Below, one piece after another: positions 59,986-64,000 of a DNA stretch of 64,000 nucleotides (its first letter is position 1; every line of letters starts with the position of its first letter). The notes beneath the pieces were generated by a model. The model saw only the letters and a list, made by a program, of their open reading frames with translations, did not search any database and was not told where the DNA came from. This stretch comes from Actinoalloteichus hymeniacidonis (GTDB lineage: Bacteria > Actinomycetota > Actinomycetes > Mycobacteriales > Pseudonocardiaceae): assembly GCF_014203365.1 (NCBI RefSeq), contig NZ_JACHIS010000001.1, positions 558,001 through 622,000 of the forward strand. The letters run 5' to 3'. A program made the translations under genes and the position numbers.

Positions 59986-61211
59986 TGGGCTCGATTCGTG
60001 CCAGGCTGCTGCCGCCCGCACTGGCCATCGGCTTCGCCGTGGTGCTGTGCAGCCTGACGCTGCTGATCTCCGGCAGCAACCCGCTGGAAGCACTGGGTGT
60101 GATGATCGGCCAGGTCGGCCGGGGCAGCACCGCGGTGGACATCGTCAACACGGCGGCGTCCTACTACTTCGTCGCACTGGCGGCCGCGATCGGCTTCCAG
60201 ATGAACCTGCTCAACATCGGTATCGAGGGCCAGTACCGGTTGGCCGCCTGCGTCGCGGCCTGTGTCGGCGGTGCCATCGTCCTGCCGCCCGGTCTGCACG
60301 CGATCGTCGTCATCCTGGTGGCGGCCGTGGTCGGCGCGGCCTGGGTCGGCATCGCGGCCGTGCTCAAGGTCTACCGGGGCGTCTCCGAGGTCATCTCGAC
60401 GATCATGCTCAACGCGATCTCGCTCGGCGTGATCGCGTACCTGATCCGCGATGACATGTTCGGCGAGATGCGCGGCAACAACATCGGCACGGCCTACATC
60501 CCCGAATCCGGTCAGGTTCCCGGCATCACCATCGGCAACTCCGGCACCGTGTTCGGACTGGTCTTCCTGGCGGCGGCGCTCGGCGTCGGCTACTGGATCC
60601 TGCTCAACCGCACCCGATTCGGATTCGAGCTGCGGGCCTCGGGCATGTCGCAGACCGCCGCCACCGCAGGCGGCGTGAATGCCAAGCGGATGGTCCTCAC
60701 GGCCCTGCTGATCTCCGGCGCGGTCGCCGGTCTGGCCGGGCTACCGGAACTCCTCGGCCGTGATCACACCTTCAGCCTGAACTTCCCGGCCGGTTACGGC
60801 TTCACCGGTCTGGCCGTGGCCCTGCTCGGCCGCAACCACCCGGTGGGTATCGCCTTCGGCGCGTTGCTCTGGGCCTTCCTGGACAAGAGTGCGTTGGCCC
60901 TCGACAACGTCGGGGTGCCCAGGGAGATCGTCACCATCATGCAGGGCGCGATCGTGCTGTCCGTGGTGGTCGCCTACGAGGTCGTTCGACGCAGTCAGCT
61001 TCGGGCTCAGCAGCGCGAGGTCGGCTCGGACACCGGTGCAGGCGCGCCCGCTGTCGTTCCCGCAGGTGCACCGAGTGCCACCGCCGACGGCGAGTCCGAC
61101 GCGCCGTCGACCACCGACCAGGACCCGTCCGCCTCGGCCGCAGACGATCCGCCGTCTCGGTCCACGCGCAATGACCCGCCGCCGCCGGCGGCCGACGGAG
61201 GTGCCTCATGA
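59985..61211 (+). CDS. Nucleoside ABC transporter permease 1
   Basis: 408 residues, YufP-like BMP-permease. About nine membrane segments in residues 1-340 with the family patch AAIGFQMNLLNIGIEGQYRL, then VSEVISTIMLNAISLGVIAY and RTRFGFELRASGMSQTAATA (EAA-like coupling loop). The last 70 residues are Ala/Pro/Asp-rich and probably disordered. ATG 59985 shares one base with the ATPase stop (TGATG); GTG 59982 is an alternative. AGGGA precedes. Confidence 0.9.
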   Translation: MGSIRARLLPPALAIGFAVVLCSLTLLISGSNPLEALGVMIGQVGRGSTAVDIVNTAASYYFVALAAAIGFQMNLLNIGIEGQYRLAACVAACVGGAIVLPPGLHAIVVILVAAVVGAAWVGIAAVLKVYRGVSEVISTIMLNAISLGVIAYLIRDDMFGEMRGNNIGTAYIPESGQVPGITIGNSGTVFGLVFLAAALGVGYWILLNRTRFGFELRASGMSQTAATAGGVNAKRMVLTALLISGAVAGLAGLPELLGRDHTFSLNFPAGYGFTGLAVALLGRNHPVGIAFGALLWAFLDKSALALDNVGVPREIVTIMQGAIVLSVVVAYEVVRRSQLRAQQREVGSDTGAGAPAVVPAGAPSATADGESDAPSTTDQDPSASAADDPPSRSTRNDPPPPAADGGAS

Positions 61212-62500
61212 ACATCGGCGTGTCACCACCGTCGGGTGGTGCCAATCCCTCGGCCGCGCCGCTGCGCAGGGCGGGGGGTGCATCCAAGCGGCGGTTCCCC
61301 GCGTGGGCCTCCGCAGCGTTGTGGGTCGCCGCGATCATCGTCGTGCTGTCCACGACCTCGTACCTGACCGGCCTCACCCAGCTCACTGCCTCGGGCACCA
61401 TCGAGTCCACCGTGCGGCTCGCGCTACCGATCCTGCTCGCCGCCCTCGGCGGGCTCTGGGCCGAACGCGCAGGCGTGATCAACATCGGTCTCGAAGGCAT
61501 GATGGTGTTGGGCACCTGGGGTGCGGCGTGGGCCGCGTTCCACTGGGGCCCGTGGGCGGGTCTGTTGGCCGCTGCGGTGTTCGGCGCGGTCGGCGGTGCG
61601 CTGCACGCCCTGGCCACCGTGACCTTCGGCGTCAATCACATCGTCTCCGGTGTGGCGATCAACCTGCTCGGACTCGGCATCACGAAGTACCTCTCGACCC
61701 TGATCTTCGCGCCGATCTCCAACAACCCCAGGGCCTCACCGCCGGTCGACAAGTTCGAGACCTACTCGGCGCAGCCCTTGTCACAGTGGTTGGGCGAGTT
61801 GGAGGCGATGAACCGGGTCGGCATCTCCGATGTCGCAGGCATCCTGCGTGGGTTGGTGACCGGCGTGTCGCCGCTGGTGATGTTCGGAATCCTGATGGTT
61901 CCGCTCAGCTACCTGATCCTGTGGCGCAGCAAGTTCGGTCTGCGTTTGCGGTCCTGCGGGGAGAACCCCGTGGCGGCCGAGTCGCTCGGCGTCAACGTCT
62001 ACCTCTACAAGTACTCGGCGATGCTGGTCTCCGGTGCCTTGGCGGGTATCGGTGGTGCGGCGCTGGTGCTCAACCCGGGCCAGCCCGGCTACGCGGAAGG
62101 CCAGGTCAACGGTCGCGGTTACATCGGCCTCGCGGCGATGATCTTCGGCAACTGGCGACCGACCGGGCTACTCGGCGGTTCGGCACTGTTCGGCTATGCC
62201 GACGGACTGCGGCTGCGCCAAGGCGAGATCACCGTGCACGCCCTGCTGTACGGCGCGGCCCTGCTGATCGTCGGCATCGCGGTCGTCCAACTGCTTCGGC
62301 GGCGCTGGATCGTCGCGGCGGCCTCGATGGTGGGCGCGGGTGTGCTCTACGCGCTGTACTGGACGACGGAGGAGCTGCCCCGCGAACTGCTGGCCTACGC
62401 GCCGCACCTGGTGACCCTCTTGGTACTCGCCTTCGCCGCGCAGAAACTCAGACCGCCCGCGGCCAACGGCGATACCTATCGCCGAGGCGAGGGGGATTGA
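61208..62500 (+). CDS. Nucleoside ABC transporter permease 2
   Basis: 430 residues, YufQ-like second permease. A 40-residue basic start, then about ten segments with family motifs LGGLWAERAGVINIGLEGMM (match to NIGIEG of permease 1), GVNHIVSGVAINLLGLGITK, SKFGLRLRSCGENPVAAESL (coupling loop) and GRGYIGLAAMIFGNWRPTGL. ATG 61208 overlaps the stop of permease 1 (ATGA). Followed by a terminator-like hairpin before cdd. Confidence 0.91.
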   Translation: MNIGVSPPSGGANPSAAPLRRAGGASKRRFPAWASAALWVAAIIVVLSTTSYLTGLTQLTASGTIESTVRLALPILLAALGGLWAERAGVINIGLEGMMVLGTWGAAWAAFHWGPWAGLLAAAVFGAVGGALHALATVTFGVNHIVSGVAINLLGLGITKYLSTLIFAPISNNPRASPPVDKFETYSAQPLSQWLGELEAMNRVGISDVAGILRGLVTGVSPLVMFGILMVPLSYLILWRSKFGLRLRSCGENPVAAESLGVNVYLYKYSAMLVSGALAGIGGAALVLNPGQPGYAEGQVNGRGYIGLAAMIFGNWRPTGLLGGSALFGYADGLRLRQGEITVHALLYGAALLIVGIAVVQLLRRRWIVAAASMVGAGVLYALYWTTEELPRELLAYAPHLVTLLVLAFAAQKLRPPAANGDTYRRGEGD

Positions 62501-62536
62501 CGTCGGGCTGACCGGCTCGATCAGCAGGCAGTCCGC

Positions 62537-62571
62537 ACCGGGGACGGCGTCGCCGAGACGTCGTCCCCGGT
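62537..62571 (+). terminator. Hairpin between permease 2 and cdd
   Basis: Perfect 10-bp arms ACCGGGGACG (62537-62546) and CGTCCCCGGT (62562-62571), inner stem also possible. Could reduce read-through from transporter to salvage genes. Confidence 0.65.
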
Positions 62572-62674
62572 CTGCTTCCGGTCGCAGAGCAGACACCGGT
62601 CGGCCTGACCGCCTGCGGGGTTATCCCGCCGATCCGACCCGAACAGACCGGCACGGGACGAACGAGGAGCACGA

Positions 62675-63100
62675 GTGGACACGGTGATGGACACCGAGCA
62701 CATCGACTGGGCGGGCCTGCGGACCGCCGCGGTGACGGCGGCGGGCCTGGCCTACTGCCCCTATTCCGGGTTGCAGGTCGGCGCCGCGGCGGTGTGCGAC
62801 GACGGCAGGGTGATCACCGGCTGCAACGTGGAGAACGCCTCGTACGGCCTTGGCCTGTGCGCTGAGTGCACGCTGGTCGGCCAACTGCGACTCACCGGTG
62901 GCGGCCGATTGGTGGCCTTGGCCTGCCGCAGCGGCGCCGGGGATCTGTTGATGCCCTGCGGTCGGTGTCGGCAGGTCATCTACGAGTTCGGTGGCGGCGA
63001 CTGCCTGATCGACACACCGAGCGGGGTACTGCCGATGACCAGGGTGTTGCCCGATGCTTTCGGACCGGCGGATCTGCCGGGACGCTCCAGCGGCCAGTAG
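62675..63100 (+). CDS. cdd: Cytidine deaminase
   Basis: Deaminates (deoxy)cytidine to (deoxy)uridine, 141 residues, tetrameric zinc type. Zinc site: GLCAECTLV (Cys plus the catalytic Glu) and PCGRCRQV (PCxxC). Substrate residues lie in CPYSGLQVGAAAVCDDGRVI and GCNVENASYG (N-x-E). GTG 62675 follows GAGGAG. deoA begins 39 bp downstream; together with the BMP transporter they form a pyrimidine nucleoside uptake and salvage unit. Confidence 0.96.
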   Translation: MDTVMDTEHIDWAGLRTAAVTAAGLAYCPYSGLQVGAAAVCDDGRVITGCNVENASYGLGLCAECTLVGQLRLTGGGRLVALACRSGAGDLLMPCGRCRQVIYEFGGGDCLIDTPSGVLPMTRVLPDAFGPADLPGRSSGQ

Positions 63101-63139
63101 CAGGGCCCGCCTGATCCGGCGGGAATCGAAGGGAGATCG

Positions 63140-64000
63140 ATGACCGGCAGCCACAACGCCGTGGACGTCATCCGCACCAAGCGGGACGGCGGCAGGCTCT
63201 CCGACGACCAGATCGACTGGGTGATCGACGGCTACACCAGGGGAGTCGTCGCCGACGAACAGATGTCCGCGCTGGCGATGGCCATCCTGCTCAATGGCAT
63301 GGACGGCGCCGAGACGGCTCGTTGGACCCGGGCGATGGTGCATTCCGGCGACCGGCTCGACCTCGGCGGGGTCACCCGCCCCACCGTCGACAAGCACTCC
63401 ACCGGCGGAGTCGGCGACAAGATCACCCTGCCGTTGGCGCCCCTGGTGGCCGCCTGCGGTGCCGCCGTCCCGCAGTTGTCCGGTAGGGGCCTCGGCCACA
63501 CCGGCGGCACCCTGGACAAGCTGGAGTCGATTCCGGGTTGGCGGGCCGCACTGTCTCCCGACGAGATCCGGGACCAGCTCAACTCGGTGGGCGCGGTGAT
63601 CTGCGCGCCGACGGACGGCTTGGCACCGGCGGACAAGAAGCTCTACGCACTGCGCGATGTCACCGGCACCGTGGAATCCGTCCCGCTGATCGCGGGTTCC
63701 ATCATGGGCAAGAAGCTCGCCGAGGGCGTCGACGCGCTCGTGTTGGACGTGAAATCGGGTTCGGGCGCGTTCATGAAGAGCGATGCCGACGCGCGGGCGC
63801 TGGCCGAGGCACTGGTGGGGATCGGTGCCCAACAGGGCCTGCGCACCAGCGCGCTGCTCACCGACATGAACACGCCGTTGGGCCGCACCGTCGGCAATGC
63901 CATCGAGGTGGCCGAATCCGTCGAGGTGTTGCAGGGCGGCGGGCCTGCCGACGTCGTCGCGTTGACGGTGGAACTGGCCCGGGAGATGCTGCGGCTGGTC
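63140..64000 (+). CDS. deoA: Thymidine phosphorylase, 3' end outside window
   Basis: First 287 codons of a pyrimidine-nucleoside phosphorylase (full length about 430), which splits (deoxy)uridine or thymidine into base and (deoxy)ribose-1-phosphate. ATG 63140 follows GAAGGGAG. N-terminal helices AVDVIRTKRDGGRLSDDQID; phosphate and substrate motifs KHSTGGVGDKITLPLAPLVA and the family signature SGRGLGHTGGTLDKLESIPG; then AGSIMGKKLAEGVDALVLDV with KSGSGAFMK. The frame is open to the last base. Confidence 0.95.
   Translation, partial: MTGSHNAVDVIRTKRDGGRLSDDQIDWVIDGYTRGVVADEQMSALAMAILLNGMDGAETARWTRAMVHSGDRLDLGGVTRPTVDKHSTGGVGDKITLPLAPLVAACGAAVPQLSGRGLGHTGGTLDKLESIPGWRAALSPDEIRDQLNSVGAVICAPTDGLAPADKKLYALRDVTGTVESVPLIAGSIMGKKLAEGVDALVLDVKSGSGAFMKSDADARALAEALVGIGAQQGLRTSALLTDMNTPLGRTVGNAIEVAESVEVLQGGGPADVVALTVELAREMLRLV

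Overview
The window comes from a high-GC actinomycete, most likely a Pseudonocardiaceae-type bacterium (Actinoalloteichus/Saccharopolyspora-like; genus not provable from this sequence). Reasons: very high GC with GC-rich third codon positions, frequent GTG/TTG starts, many promoters with a TANNNT box 6-7 nt before the start codon (leaderless mRNAs), a perfect actinobacterial SOS box, and a gene order that follows the conserved actinobacterial backbone as I remember it from Streptomyces and Mycobacterium: pcrA - M23 peptidase - icmB - sucC - sucD - 34 kDa antigen-like - DUF6350 - purN - purH - folD - DUF3017 - mdh - icd - xthA - YihY - DD-carboxypeptidase - sdhBADC - bmp transporter - cdd - deoA.

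Layout. 1-2386: 3' part of pcrA. 2.4-9.93 kb: accessory block with an AAA ATPase (RloA-like), a frame-broken RloB-like TOPRIM partner, an ArsR-type regulator and three tandem MFS exporters, the last two each preceded by a tiny coupled leader ORF and a copy of one 58-bp promoter/operator repeat. 10.1-11.9 kb: two paralogous M23 peptidases. 12.5-15.0 kb: orphan membrane protein and icmB. 15.4-17.5 kb: sucCD. 17.7-18.0 kb: a cluster of degenerate 17-bp repeats. 18.0-22.9 kb: antigen-34-like protein, DUF6350 protein, purN-purH.

23.0-38.0 kb is a second accessory block: a broken alkB-like gene, an SOS-controlled mutasome (imuA, imuB, dnaE2), a pentapeptide-repeat protein, a very large protein ending in a TNT-type NAD+ glycohydrolase toxin domain with a YezG-like N-terminus plus a stand-alone YezG-like neighbour, and two transporters. 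38.0-47.9 kb returns to the backbone (folD, mdh, inositol monophosphatase family, icd, xthA, small envelope proteins). 48.5-52.6 kb: secreted ricin-type lectin, a small membrane protein, YihY/BrkB, and a DD-carboxypeptidase homologue that has lost its catalytic serine and KTG box. 53.0-56.5 kb: sdhCDAB on the minus strand. 57.0-64.0 kb: nucleoside-type BMP ABC transporter, cdd and deoA (cut by the window end).

The backbone genes cover the TCA cycle (sucCD, mdh, icd, sdh), folate and purine synthesis (folD, purN, purH) and nucleoside uptake and salvage (bmp-ABC, cdd, deoA). The most novel-looking items are the TNT/YezG toxin module, the catalytically dead carboxypeptidase, the 17-bp repeat cluster and the decayed RloAB module.
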